Source: Streptomyces sp. DG2A-72
GTDB lineage: Bacteria; Actinomycetota; Actinomycetes; Streptomycetales; Streptomycetaceae
Direction: 5' to 3'
Assembly (NCBI RefSeq): GCF_030499575.1
Contig: NZ_JASTLC010000001.1
Coordinates: 310,001-374,000, forward strand
DNA: 64,000 nt
The number at the start of each line of letters is the position of its first letter. Within the stretch, counting starts at the first letter, position 1. The translations under genes and the position numbers were made by a program. The notes below the pieces were generated by a model. That model had not been told where the DNA came from. It saw nothing but the letters and a program-made list of their open reading frames with translations, and searched no databases. Positions 43,816 through 52,552 of this stretch are shown piece by piece.

Positions 43816-45546
43816 GTGGCTGCCACAGAACAACGTCTCTCCACCATGGTGCTGGTGATCGGTACCGGCGGAGCCGGTCTGCGGGCGGCGATCGAGCTGG
43901 CCGAGGCCGGCATCGATGTCCTCGCCGTCGGCAAGCGCCCCAAGGAGGACGCCCACACATCCCTCGCCGCCGGTGGAATCAACGCGGCCCTGGCCACAAT
44001 GGACCCGGAGGACAGCTGGCAGCAGCACGCCGCTGACACCCTCAAGGAGAGCTACCTGCTCGGTGATCCCCGCACCGCCGAGATCGTCACCCAGGGCGCC
44101 GCCCTGGGCATCGACGACCTGGAGCGCTACGGCATGGCCTTCGCCCGGGAGGAGGACGGCCGTATCTCCCAGCGCTTCTTCGGCGCGCACAAGTTCCGGC
44201 GTACCGCCTTCGCCGGCGACTACACCGGTCTGGAGATCCAGCGCACGCTCATCAGGCGCGCGAGCCAGCTGGACATTCCCATGCTCGACGGCGTGTACAT
44301 CACCCGGCTCCTGGTGCACGACGGAGCGGTGTTCGGGGCCTACGGCTTCGACCTCGCGAACGGGAAGCGCTACCTCATCCACGCCGACGCCGTCATCCTC
44401 GCGGCGGGCGGCCACACCCGCATCTGGCGGCGCACGTCGTCGCGGCGCGACGAGAACACCGGTGACTCGTTCCGGCTGGCCGTGGACGCCGGGGCCCGTC
44501 TGCGCGACCCCGAGCTGGTCCAGTTCCACCCCTCCGGGATCATCGAGCCGGAGAACGCGGCCGGCACCCTCGTCAGCGAGGCCGCACGCGGTGAGGGCGG
44601 CATCCTGCGCAACGCGCTCGGCGAGCGGTTCATGGCCCGCTACGACCCCGAGCGCATGGAACTCTCCACCCGCGACCGGGTGGCCCTCGCCTCCTATACG
44701 GAGATCAAGGAGGGCCGTGGCACATCCAAGGGCGGCGTGTGGCTCGATGTCTCCCACCTCCCCCGGCAGACGATCATGAACCGGCTCCCCCGGGTGTATC
44801 AGACACTTCTTGACCTGCAGATGCTGGACATCACCCGTGAACCGATCGAGGTCGCGCCCACGGCGCACTACTCGATGGGCGGGGTCTGGGTCCGGCCGGA
44901 GGACCACAGCACCGACGTGCGCGGTCTGTATGCCATCGGTGAGGCGGCGAGCGGCCTGCACGGCGCCAACCGGCTCGGCGGCAACAGCCTCGTCGAGCTG
45001 CTGGTCTACGGCCGGATCACCGGGCAGGCCGCCGCCTCCTACTCGGACTCGCTGACCGCGCAGCCGCGCTCGGCGTCGGCGGTGGCCGAGGCTCGCGCCG
45101 AGGTCGACGAGCTGCTCGTGGCGGACGGGCCGGAGAACGTCCGCGCGCTGCAACGCGCCATCCGCAACACCATGACCGAGTACGCGGGCGTCGTGCGTGA
45201 CGAGGAGGGGCTGCGGGCCGGGCTGGGAGAACTCGATGTGATCGAGAAGCGGATGGAGAACGTCGGCGTGCATCCCGACATCGCCGGCTACCAGGATCTC
45301 GCGCACGCCTTCGACCTCAAGTCCGCGGCCCTGGCGGCCCGGGCCACGCTCGAAGCGGCACTCGAGCGCCGTGAGACCCGAGGCTGCCACAACCGCAGCG
45401 ACTACCCGGACCTGGACCCGGCGCTCCAGGTCAACCTCGTGTGGTCGCCGACGACCGGGATCACCCGCGAGAGCATTCCTCCCATCCCTGAGGAGATCTC
45501 CTTCCTGATGGAAGAAGTCTCAACCGACGGCAAGCTCGCCGAGTGA
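43816..45546 (+). CDS. FAD-binding SdhA/FrdA/NadB-family flavoprotein
   Basis: 576 residues from the GTG at 43816 (GGAG upstream); an earlier GTG at 43789 lacks one. Dinucleotide-binding VIGTGGAGLRAAIELAEAG, substrate loop HTSLAAGGINAAL (HSxxAxGG), catalytic region AASYTEIKEGRGTSKGGVWL and the FAD-binding C-terminal of the first domain GLYAIGEAASGLHGANRLGG with NSL. This is the succinate dehydrogenase/fumarate reductase/L-aspartate oxidase fold. No iron-sulfur or membrane subunit lies beside it, so it may act alone as an oxidase or reductase, perhaps with the ferredoxin. It follows an ECF41-type promoter. Confidence 0.9.
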   Translation: MAATEQRLSTMVLVIGTGGAGLRAAIELAEAGIDVLAVGKRPKEDAHTSLAAGGINAALATMDPEDSWQQHAADTLKESYLLGDPRTAEIVTQGAALGIDDLERYGMAFAREEDGRISQRFFGAHKFRRTAFAGDYTGLEIQRTLIRRASQLDIPMLDGVYITRLLVHDGAVFGAYGFDLANGKRYLIHADAVILAAGGHTRIWRRTSSRRDENTGDSFRLAVDAGARLRDPELVQFHPSGIIEPENAAGTLVSEAARGEGGILRNALGERFMARYDPERMELSTRDRVALASYTEIKEGRGTSKGGVWLDVSHLPRQTIMNRLPRVYQTLLDLQMLDITREPIEVAPTAHYSMGGVWVRPEDHSTDVRGLYAIGEAASGLHGANRLGGNSLVELLVYGRITGQAAASYSDSLTAQPRSASAVAEARAEVDELLVADGPENVRALQRAIRNTMTEYAGVVRDEEGLRAGLGELDVIEKRMENVGVHPDIAGYQDLAHAFDLKSAALAARATLEAALERRETRGCHNRSDYPDLDPALQVNLVWSPTTGITRESIPPIPEEISFLMEEVSTDGKLAE

Positions 45547-45597
45547 CCTGCCGGTTCCTGTCCCAGAAAAAGAAATAGCGAAATCCACCCGGTGCCC

Positions 45598-45624
45598 TGT
45601 CACAAATACAGTCACCATCCTGTC
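45598..45624 (+). promoter_or_regulatory. ECF41-type promoter (TGTC class) for nmrA-like gene 2
   Basis: TGTCACA (45598-45604), 16 bp, TGTC (45621-45624). The gene start is 95 bp downstream, almost the same distance as for nmrA copy 1, which also has TGTC as -10. Confidence 0.75.
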
Positions 45625-45718
45625 TTTCCTAGTACAGACAACAGTGACCGGTGCAGGCGAGCGACTCACCTCAGAAATGCCCGCTGCACATTAAGAAACC
45701 TCCGAGAGGATCCCCATC

Positions 45719-46465
45719 ATGAAGGTCGTAGTCATCGGCGGTACCGGCCTTATCGGCTCGCAGCTGGTCGAAAAGCTCAACGAGCACGGCCACGAAGCAG
45801 TGCCGGCCGCCCCCAACACCGGCGTCAACACGCTGACGGGTGAGGGCCTGGCCGAGGTTCTGCAGGGCGCTTCGGTCGTGGTCGACGTGTCGAACTCCCC
45901 CTCGTTCGAGGACGAGCCCGTCATGGAGTTCTTCCGCACTTCCACGACCAACCTCCTGAAGGCGGAGGCCGAGGCCGGCGTGACGCACCACGTGGCGCTG
46001 TCCGTGGTCGGCACCGAGCGCCTCCAGGAGAGCGGGTACTTCCGCGCCAAGCAGGTCCAGGAAGAGCTGATCAAGGCGTCCGGCATCCCCTATTCCATCG
46101 TCCACGCCACCCAGTTCTTCGAGTTCATGAAGGGGATCGCGGCCATGTCGACCGAGGGCGACACCGTGCGTCTGGCCCCCGTCAAGATCCAGCCCATCTA
46201 CTCCGGCGACGTGGCCGCCGCCGTGGGCCGCACGGCCGTCGGCACGCCCCTCAACGGCCTGGTGGAGGTTGCCGGCCCCGACACGTTCCAGCTGGACGAG
46301 CTCATCCGCAAGGCGCTCGCCGCCAAGCAGGACCCCCGCACGGTCGTGACGGACCCGCACGCCCCGTACTCCGGTGCCGAGGTGAAGGAGACCACCCTCC
46401 TTCCCGGCCCGGACGCGCGCATCGCTGAGACCCGTTTCGCCGACTGGCTCGCGCAGCAGAAGTGA
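45719..46465 (+). CDS. NmrA-like NAD(P)-binding protein (epimerase/dehydratase fold), copy 2
   Basis: 248 residues from the ATG at 45719 (GAGAGGA upstream). VVVIGGTGLIGSQLVEKLNE (Rossmann), VVDVSNSPSFED, THHVALSVVGTERLQESGYF, and YSIVHATQFFEFMKG, colinear with the protein at 38797. It differs at many positions, so the duplication is old. Followed by a strong hairpin, so probably monocistronic. Confidence 0.92.
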   Translation: MKVVVIGGTGLIGSQLVEKLNEHGHEAVPAAPNTGVNTLTGEGLAEVLQGASVVVDVSNSPSFEDEPVMEFFRTSTTNLLKAEAEAGVTHHVALSVVGTERLQESGYFRAKQVQEELIKASGIPYSIVHATQFFEFMKGIAAMSTEGDTVRLAPVKIQPIYSGDVAAAVGRTAVGTPLNGLVEVAGPDTFQLDELIRKALAAKQDPRTVVTDPHAPYSGAEVKETTLLPGPDARIAETRFADWLAQQK

Positions 46466-46470
46466 GTGGT

Positions 46471-46502
46471 CGGGGTGGCCCCTGGCCTCAGGGGCCACCC
46501 CG
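46471..46502 (+). terminator. Terminator hairpin after nmrA-like gene 2
   Basis: Perfect 13-bp inverted repeat CGGGGTGGCCCCT / AGGGGCCACCCCG with a 6-base loop, starting 5 bp after the stop codon. Confidence 0.85.
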
Positions 46503-46620
46503 CACCCCCGGCGGCCGGTCGTTCCCTTCGCCGCACGAACATGCCGCGGTGCGCCCTATTACGAGCCGTGCCGGAATTCCACCCCATCCGTAATCCACAC
46601 CACGAAGGAAAGAGTTCGCC

Positions 46621-47220
46621 ATGCTCACAAACCGCAACCAGAGCACTGTTCCCAGCACCGACCCGTATGAAGCACTCACCGGTTCGTACACCATTGACCC
46701 GGTCCACAGCATGATCGGTTTCTCCGTCCGGCACGCCATGATCTCCAATGTGCGTGGGAAGTTCGACTCCTTCGAAGGCCTTCTCAAGCTCGACGGGTCC
46801 CAGCCCTCCCGGTCCGAGGCCTATGTGAGCGTCCAGACCGAAAGCCTGGACACGGGCATTCGGGAGCGGGACACGCACCTTACGGGCCCTGACTTCTTCA
46901 ACTCTTCGATGTTCCCCCTGATGACGTTCCGCTCCACCGGAATCGTCGATGCGGGTAGTGACGAGTTCCGGCTGAGCGGAAACCTCAAGATCAAGGATGT
47001 CGAACTGCCCATCACCATCGATCTCGAATTCGGCGGAGCCAGCCGCGACGCCTACGGGCACCACCGGGTCGGTTTCGAGGGCACAGCCACCCTGCAGCGC
47101 TCCGACTGGGGACTCACCTGGAACACGGCGCTGGAAACGGGGGGCGTCCTGGTCAGCGACAAGGTGAAGCTGATCCTCGACATCTCGGCGGTACAGACGG
47201 ACCAGACGGCTACTGCCTGA
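46621..47220 (+). CDS. YceI-family protein
   Basis: 199 residues from the ATG at 46621 (GAAGGAAAG upstream). YceI/lipocalin-like barrel: GSYTIDPVHSMIGFSVRHAM near the start, GKFDSFEGLLKLDG, TDSLDTG-like ESLDTGIRERDTHLTG, and EFGGASRDAYGHHRVGFEGT. YceI proteins bind isoprenoids or quinones, often in stress or respiration contexts. No signal peptide. Its own promoter is not obvious; the upstream gene ends in a terminator. Confidence 0.9.
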   Translation: MLTNRNQSTVPSTDPYEALTGSYTIDPVHSMIGFSVRHAMISNVRGKFDSFEGLLKLDGSQPSRSEAYVSVQTESLDTGIRERDTHLTGPDFFNSSMFPLMTFRSTGIVDAGSDEFRLSGNLKIKDVELPITIDLEFGGASRDAYGHHRVGFEGTATLQRSDWGLTWNTALETGGVLVSDKVKLILDISAVQTDQTATA

Positions 47221-47244
47221 AATCGGGACGGATACCGGCCCATC

Positions 47245-47265
47245 GGGCATCGGGCATCGGGCATC
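47245..47265. repeat. Short tandem repeat GGGCATC x3
   Basis: Three perfect copies of GGGCATC in the gap between the YceI gene and the next small gene, with flanking CATC and GATC partial units. Such a run is prone to slippage. Confidence 0.8.
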
Positions 47266-47327
47266 GATCACCTGTGTCCGCCACGCCGGCCCGATTTCTT
47301 CAGGTCTCTACCGAAGTAGGACACGTG

Positions 47328-47630
47328 ATGATCCCAGCATCTGAGAACCGTCGCGCGGTCACCGCCACCGTTGTGTCGCTGACCGCCGAGGCCACCGAGC
47401 TCGAGACCCGTGCCACCGAACTGCGCCGAGCGCTCGCAGAGCTCGATGACCACATGCGGGCCGTGTCCAACGCACTGCAGCAGATACCCCGTTCCGCGGG
47501 CCTCTCCGATGCCGACCACGGTGAAGAACACCGAGACGAGGCCTCGACAGAGCAACTCGGTCCGGGCCGGGGGAAGACGGCGGTGGATGCCGCTGCGGAC
47601 CCACTCGCCAGATCCTCGGCTTCGCGGTGA
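47328..47630 (+). CDS. Small coiled-coil protein
   Basis: 100 residues from the ATG at 47328. A long amphipathic helix (TVVSLTAEATELETRATELR, RALAELDDHMRAVSNALQQI) followed by a hydrophilic, probably disordered tail. It resembles the N-terminal part of the protein at 58718 (similar heptad pattern), which carries an extra DNA-binding-like domain. Function unknown. AGGAC lies upstream. Confidence 0.6.
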   Translation: MIPASENRRAVTATVVSLTAEATELETRATELRRALAELDDHMRAVSNALQQIPRSAGLSDADHGEEHRDEASTEQLGPGRGKTAVDAAADPLARSSASR

Positions 47631-47715
47631 GCGATGCCGCCCCCGCCTCGCCGGCGCCCGCCGGGGAGGCGTTCGGGCCGGTGGCCGACCGAGCCCAACG
47701 CAGTTGCCACCGTGC

Positions 47716-48190
47716 TCATTTACAGTCGGGCTCGACCTCCAGCGGCCCGGGCGCCGAGCCGCTGGCCTGGTGCGGCACGCCGCCCTCGATCAGCGCGCCG
47801 ACGTAGACACCCTTGTCGGCGAGAACGGTGTTGAGGTTGGGGTGAATACCGGGCTGGCACGCGATGAACAGGATCGCGCCGTCACCGCGCTCGCCATGCC
47901 CGGGAGCACGGCCCGCACCAGGGTGACGCCCGACAGCCAGAAGCGGTCGAGGACCAGCTGGAGGTTTTCCGGGTCCACATCCAGCACGGGCTCGATGCCG
48001 TCGCCCATATTGCCGCCGACCGGACTGAACTCCACGGCGTCGATGCGGCCGTACTTCTCGGTGATGGCCGCGACGGCGTGCGATACGGAAGCCTTTACGC
48101 TCGAAGTGGCGTGCGAGTGACAGCCCTATGGCAGGTCCGGCGCCGAAGGTGGCAAGAGTCCGACTTGGGTCCTCAGGCAGATAGTGAGTG
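47716..48190 (-). pseudogene. Short-chain dehydrogenase, frameshifted and internally deleted
   Basis: Pieces on the minus strand: ATFGAGPAIGLSLARHFERK (NAD-binding Gly motif) in one frame, GRIDAVEFSPVGGNMGDGIE-like sequence with DVDPENLQLVLDRFWLSGVT in a second, GAILFIACQPGIHPNLNTVL and ADKGVYVGALIEGGVPHQAS in a third. The catalytic Tyr-Lys segment is not found. A dead oxidoreductase. Confidence 0.65.
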
Positions 48191-48404
48191 AAGCGCGCAT
48201 CCCAGAGATCCTCGTCCGGTCCCAGGTACGGGAGGTCGCCTCGCCCAGCGGCTCCGTGGCCCGGCGGTGGCGCCAGACACAGACGGTCTGCTCCCTGATC
48301 CAGAGAAGCTTCGCCACCTCGGCGCCGGTTGGGCTCCTTGTCGTTGATCCACTGGTGTCCCAGCTGCATGCAGAGCCGACTCGAGCCGGACCACTGTCAA
48401 AGCG
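48191..48404. other. No supported gene
   Basis: Short open frames only; the sequence leads into the promoter of the isochorismatase-like gene. Confidence 0.35.
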
Positions 48405-48431
48405 TGTCACACCATCCTGCTCCGTCCGGTC
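48405..48431 (+). promoter_or_regulatory. ECF41-type promoter for the isochorismatase-like gene
   Basis: TGTCACA (48405-48411), 16 bp, GGTC (48428-48431), continuing AACCTTG. The start codon lies 69 bp downstream. Confidence 0.85.
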
Positions 48432-48499
48432 AACCTTGCACGAACAAGTGACGCGCTGAGTGTGCGTCATCCGCCAACATCAAGAATCGAGACATTCGC

Positions 48500-49184
48500 A
48501 TGGATCTGAATCGCGAGCTTCCCGACGCCGAGATCGTGGCCACGCCCACCCCGAGCCCGAACCTGCTGACCCCGTACAACTCGGTGTTCGTGTTCGTCGA
48601 CCACCAGCCGCAGATGTTCTTCGGTGTCGGCAGCGGCGACCGGACGGCGATCGTCAACGCCACCGTCGGACTGGCCAAGACCGCCAAGGCATTCAACGTC
48701 CCGGTCATCCTGAGCACCGTTGCGGCAGAAACCTTCTCCGGTCCCCTTCTTCCTCAGCTCGCCGAGGTCTTCCCCAAGCAGCCGGTCATCGACCGCACCA
48801 CGATGAATCCCTGGGAGGACAGCGCCTTCATCGAGGCGATCAAGGCCACCGGCCGCAAGAAGATCGTACTGTCCGGCCTGTGGACCGAGGTGTGCGTCGC
48901 ATTGCCCGCTCTCTCCGCGCTTGCCCAGGGCTACGAGGTGTACGTCGATCGCCGACGCCTGCGGGGGTCTGACCCCCGAGGCCCACGCGCACGCCATCCA
49001 GCGCATGGCCACGGCCGGCGCCCACACCGTCGACTGGCTCCCGGTCCTGCTGGAGCTGCAGCGTGACTGGGCCCGCGGCGAGACCTACGACGCCGTCCTG
49101 GACATCGCCAAGGCACACGACGGCGGCTACGGCCTCGGTGTCGTCTACGCAAAGAAGTTCATCGGCGACAACGCCGCCGGCTGA
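48500..49184 (+). pseudogene. Isochorismatase-family hydrolase (YcaC-like) with single-base frameshift
   Basis: From the ATG at 48500 the protein reads NSVFVFVDHQPQMFFGVGSG (catalytic Asp region), VPVILSTVAAE, DSAFIEAIKATGRKKIVLSG (catalytic Lys) and LWTEVCVALPALSALAQGYE (catalytic Cys in TEVCV). At 48941-48950 one extra G (GTCGATCGCC instead of GTCATCGCC) shifts the frame; the next frame continues ADACGGLTPEAHAHAIQRMA to the TGA at 49182. Restored, it would be about 227 residues, the normal length. All catalytic residues lie before the shift. A recent mutation or a sequencing error. Confidence 0.88.
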
Positions 49185-49189
49185 TCCAC

Positions 49190-49664
49190 CCGAACTCGAC
49201 AGGCGGGGGTCGGACACCCTCCGGCCACCCGCCTGCCGGCCTTCCGGGCGGAAGCGCCGACGAGGCCGATGAGCCCACACCAGTCGGCCCACCGCGGCCT
49301 CATGTCCCGGGCAGCGGACACAGCGCACCGTTGGAACCGCGAAGCTGACCGGCGAGGACGACATCAAGGGCGTCCTACGCCCGGGCTACTACGGCGACCT
49401 GGCCGTCCTCTCTCAGACTTCCTCTCCGTGCCGGAGCAGGACATCCCACGCATCGAGTCGCTGCTGACGCCCGCAAAATGGAGCCCAGCCGCCCACTTCG
49501 GCGGCTACCAGGCCACCGTCAAGCCCAGCATCTCCGGCGCCCGCCAGGCCGAACTCCTCGGTCAGGCCGTCGCCGAATCCGAGCAGCACCGCCAGTGGCG
49601 CGCCCAGCGCGGATACGCCCCCGAAGAACCCACCGAGATCTTCGGCACCTGCTTCGTCCTCTGA
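49190..49664 (+). pseudogene. Amidohydrolase C-terminal remnant
   Basis: One frame reads LTGEDDIKGVLRPGYYGDLA with VLS, the next reads FLSVPEQDIPRIESLLTPAK; together these match the C-terminal signature of YtcJ-like amidohydrolases (GxIxPGxxADLAVLSxDxxxVPxxxIxxIES). The metal site is absent. The last codons (AELLGQAVAESEQHRQWRAQ) may belong to another gene. Confidence 0.6.
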
Positions 49665-49701
49665 TCCAGGGAATCCGCGCACGGCAGATCAGGAGCACCT
49701 C

Positions 49702-50241
49702 ATGATCGACCCCACCGCGCCCTCCTCGGTCTTCCGGCACAGTGCCCAGGAGTTCCTACTGACCTTCGTCCTGCTGTTCGGCGTGCTCGCGGCGCGGGGC
49801 ATGTGGGGCAGTGGGGCAGTGTCACGCGCGCTCCTCCGGTGGCCTACGCCGCCCTGCAGCCGCCCCGACTGGTCGGCCACGGGGGCTCTTCCTGGCGGAG
49901 ACGGCGTCGATGGGCTTCCCCGTGCTCCTCGTGGGGCTGTTCTGTCGGTGCACTGGCTGACACGCTTCATCCCCTGTCTGGTGGGCTTCCTCATCTGCCT
50001 GTCCATCGCCCTGCTGGGCACGAGCACCGGCGGCAGCCTCAACCCGGCCCACCACTTCGGCCCAGCTCTGGGCGCCGGACAGTCCGGCTTCCTGTGGGTC
50101 TGTCTTCTGGCCCTCATGCTCGGGGCCGTCCTGGCACCGGTCGTACGGGATCTGCTTCTCGGACACCGCCGGGTGCTCACCCACCGGCTGCACGGCGCCC
50201 ACGCCGACCGGTCGCCGGTGCACGACCACCCGACCCCGTAA
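49702..50241 (+). pseudogene. Aquaporin/MIP-family channel remnant
   Basis: Start ATG 49702: EFLLTFVLLFGVLAARGMWG (TM1), then the reading becomes non-hydrophobic, then FIPCLVGFLICLSIALLGTS, TGGSLNPAHHFGPAL with the second NPA motif of aquaporins, and WVCLLALMLGAVLAPVVRDL (last TM). The first NPA half is missing or out of frame (a neighbouring frame reads FLAETASMGFPVLLVGLF). Not functional. Confidence 0.7.
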
Positions 50242-51060
50242 CCGCGGGGCCCATCGTGGTAGCGCGGGCCCTTCGCACCGTTTCCAGCGCTCTGCCGGTG
50301 CCAGGCGGGTCGTTGTCGCAGATCACCACGACCGCCGGGGCATTGGGGAAGGCTGCCACCAGTTGGCGCAGCAGGGTGAGGAAGTCGGCGGCACGGTGTC
50401 GGCCGAGCCGGTGGCGGAAAGTGCCGGTGGTGGTCTCCGGCGCTCCCAGCACGGTGATCTGGCGGTTCTTGCCCGGAGTGGGGATTTGCGGCCGCCGGCC
50501 GGGCGGCGTCGAGCTGGAGCGGACGTGTGGCAGCAGGTGCAGATGCGTCTCGTCGTCGGCCCACACCACCGCTCCGGTCGGCAGCAGCCGCACCCGTCCG
50601 GAGATCGCGGCCACCACCGCGGGCCGGGCCGAATCACCGCGGGCCATCAGCTTGGGCCGCCGCCAGACGGCCACCTGTCGTACCCGGCGGTACAGCGTGC
50701 ACCGGCTCAGGTGCGACCAGCCCAGGTACCGATACAGCCTGGGTACGGTCCACGGCTCGGGCTGTTTGAGCAGCGCGGTGCTCCGCGCGCGCAGTCGGTT
50801 GCCGCCCATCCTCGGCCGCCCACAGCGGGGGTGATCGGCAAGGCCGGCCACTCCGCAGGTGTGGAAGCGGCCGATCCAGTGCCGCACGGTGACCGGGACA
50901 CGCTCCAGCAGCATGGCGATCTGCGCGGGCGGCAGACCGTGCAGGGACAGCAGCACCATCACCGCGCGCACAACCCTCGCCCCGGCCGCGCAGCAGGCCG
51001 CGTAGTCGCCGACACTCGGAGGCCGACGCGTGGGCGAAAATGGTGGGCGGGCGCATACTG
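50241..51060 (-). pseudogene. IS630-family transposase, C-terminally truncated
   Basis: Helix-turn-helix N-terminal domain (MVLLSLHGLPPAQIAMLLER, VTVRHWIGRFHTCGVAGLAD) and the first catalytic motif VVWADDETHLHLLPHVR, then TTTGTFRHRLGRHRAADFLT and the second catalytic Asp in AVVVICDND. The remainder with the final Glu is lost; the frame runs on to 50177 in unrelated sequence. No terminal repeats seen. Confidence 0.8.
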
Positions 51061-51269
51061 ACCACAACCTCGCCGGGCGGGACAGACGTTGTTGACAGCC
51101 TCGATCCAACCCCCGGCGAAGACCGTGTCAACGCCTCGCGCTGCCAGCGGCGCCATCTCCCGTTAGAACTCCTGGATACGCGCTCAGCCGTTCCGGCGCC
51201 TGTGCAGCGCCGCACGCAGCTGCGGATCCTGCCCGTAAGCTTCGCCGCCGGTCGTCCATGAGGCGGTGA
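51061..51269. other. No supported gene
   Basis: Debris between two transposase remnants; nothing identifiable. Confidence 0.35.
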
Positions 51270-51480
51270 TCATCTCTGGCCGGCCTGGGCTACGAGAACG
51301 CCGGTGACGACCTCCGCCACCCGGTCAAGAAGTCCAAGGGCGGCGAACTCGCAGGGCAGGAAAGGACGTTCAACACGGTGATTGCGGCGTCCACGGTTTC
51401 GCCGAACGTGCCAACGCCCTGCTGAAAGTGACCTTCAAGGCCCTGCGCAGGGTCAGCCTGCCTACTCTCCGGCGCATGCC
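51270..51480 (+). pseudogene. IS5-like (DDE_4) transposase C-terminal fragment
   Basis: LAGLGYENAGDDLRHPVKKS followed after a frameshift near 51390 by GVHGFAERANALLKVTFKAL and RRVSLPTLRR. This matches the end of IS5-type transposases (DxGYxGxGxxxRxPxK...GERAxALLKxxxKALRRVS). The catalytic Glu (AER) is present but the rest is missing. Confidence 0.6.
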
Positions 51481-51497
51481 TGCAGGCGGCCAAGCGC

Positions 51498-51531
51498 GAG
51501 GGCGGGGTGGCCACACAGCCACCCCGCCCTC
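51498..51531 (-). terminator. Terminator hairpin after the secreted hydrolase gene
   Basis: Perfect 14-bp inverted repeat GAGGGCGGGGTGGC / GCCACCCCGCCCTC with a 6-base loop, 14 bp beyond the stop codon of the minus-strand hydrolase gene. Confidence 0.85.
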
Positions 51532-51545
51532 AGAGAGCCGACGGA

Positions 51546-52388
51546 TCAGTGGACCGACCGCGCGGCCTCCTGAATGATCCGGGTGACGTCATCGGGGCGG
51601 GACACGCTCACGGCGTGCGATGCACGGACTTCCACCGTGTGGGCCTTGGCGCGCTCGGCCATGAACGTCTGAGCCTTCGGGGGGATGTTGAGGTCCTCGG
51701 TGGCCACCAGGACCCAGGACGGGATGGTCTTCCAGGCGGGCTCCGAGGCGCCTTCCTCCAGAGCGACGCTGGTCACGGGCCGCTGGGTGACCGCCATGAT
51801 GTCGGTGGTGTTCTCGGAGACGTCCGCGGCGAACTGGTCGTGGAACTTGGCCTGGTCGATGTAGAGATCCGCGCCCTGGGAGCCGTCGGGCAGGGTGATC
51901 GGGACGGGGCGCAGGGCTTCGCCCAGCGTGCTGCCGGGGAACTTGCCCGACAGCTCAACAGCGCTCTCCCCCTTCTCGGGGAGGAAAGCGGCGATGTAGA
52001 CCAGTGCCCTGACGTTCTCGGCACCATGGGCGGCATTGCTGATGACCGATCCACCGTAGGAGTGGCCGGCCAGTACGACGTGCCCGTCGATGCCGGCCAG
52101 GAGGTCCTTGAGGTAGGCGGCGTCGCTGGTCAGCCCGCGCAGCGGATTGGCTGCGGCCACCACCGGGTAGCCCTTCTGCTTCAGTTTCTTCACGACACCG
52201 TTCCAGCTGGTGGAGTCGGCGAATGCACCATGGACGAGGATCACGGTCGGCTTGCGGCTGTGCGAGGAGGAACCCTTGCCGGCGCTCGCCGGGGCGATCG
52301 AGGTGGCGAGGAGAGCGGCGGCGACGGTTGCCGTGGCCATGAGGGAAAGCGGGGTGCGGGCACGTCGGTAGAGAGAACGATGGTTCAT
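51546..52388 (-). CDS. Secreted alpha/beta hydrolase (EstC/pyrethroid-hydrolase-like)
   Basis: 280 residues from the ATG at 52388 (GAAAGG upstream). Signal peptide: NHRSLYRRARTPLSLMATAT and a hydrophobic core ending APASA-GKG, a good signal-peptidase site. Mature enzyme: VILVHGAFADSTSWNGVVKK, nucleophile VVLAGHSYGGSVISNA, acid in VATEDLNIPP, His in VRASHAVSVSRP. The set is typical of the esterase class that accepts hydrophobic esters. Exported, unlike the other hydrolases here. Confidence 0.9.
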   Translation of the reverse strand: MNHRSLYRRARTPLSLMATATVAAALLATSIAPASAGKGSSSHSRKPTVILVHGAFADSTSWNGVVKKLKQKGYPVVAAANPLRGLTSDAAYLKDLLAGIDGHVVLAGHSYGGSVISNAAHGAENVRALVYIAAFLPEKGESAVELSGKFPGSTLGEALRPVPITLPDGSQGADLYIDQAKFHDQFAADVSENTTDIMAVTQRPVTSVALEEGASEPAWKTIPSWVLVATEDLNIPPKAQTFMAERAKAHTVEVRASHAVSVSRPDDVTRIIQEAARSVH

Positions 52389-52552
52389 GACGAGGCCTTT
52401 CGAAGAAGGTTCGGGTCCAGCCGTGTCCGGATGGAACGCATACCGAGTCAGGTGAAGACGGGCCGTGGGCGCAGAGCGGGACACAGCGTGGCCGCAGGCT
52501 GAGATGCGCAACGCTGCCCGGTGAGGTCAGTCCGGCTGCCGCCGGCTGTGTG

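Noticed and set aside
43711..45390. 559-codon open frame opposite the FrdA-like gene
   Set aside because: Shadow of an intact flavoprotein gene.
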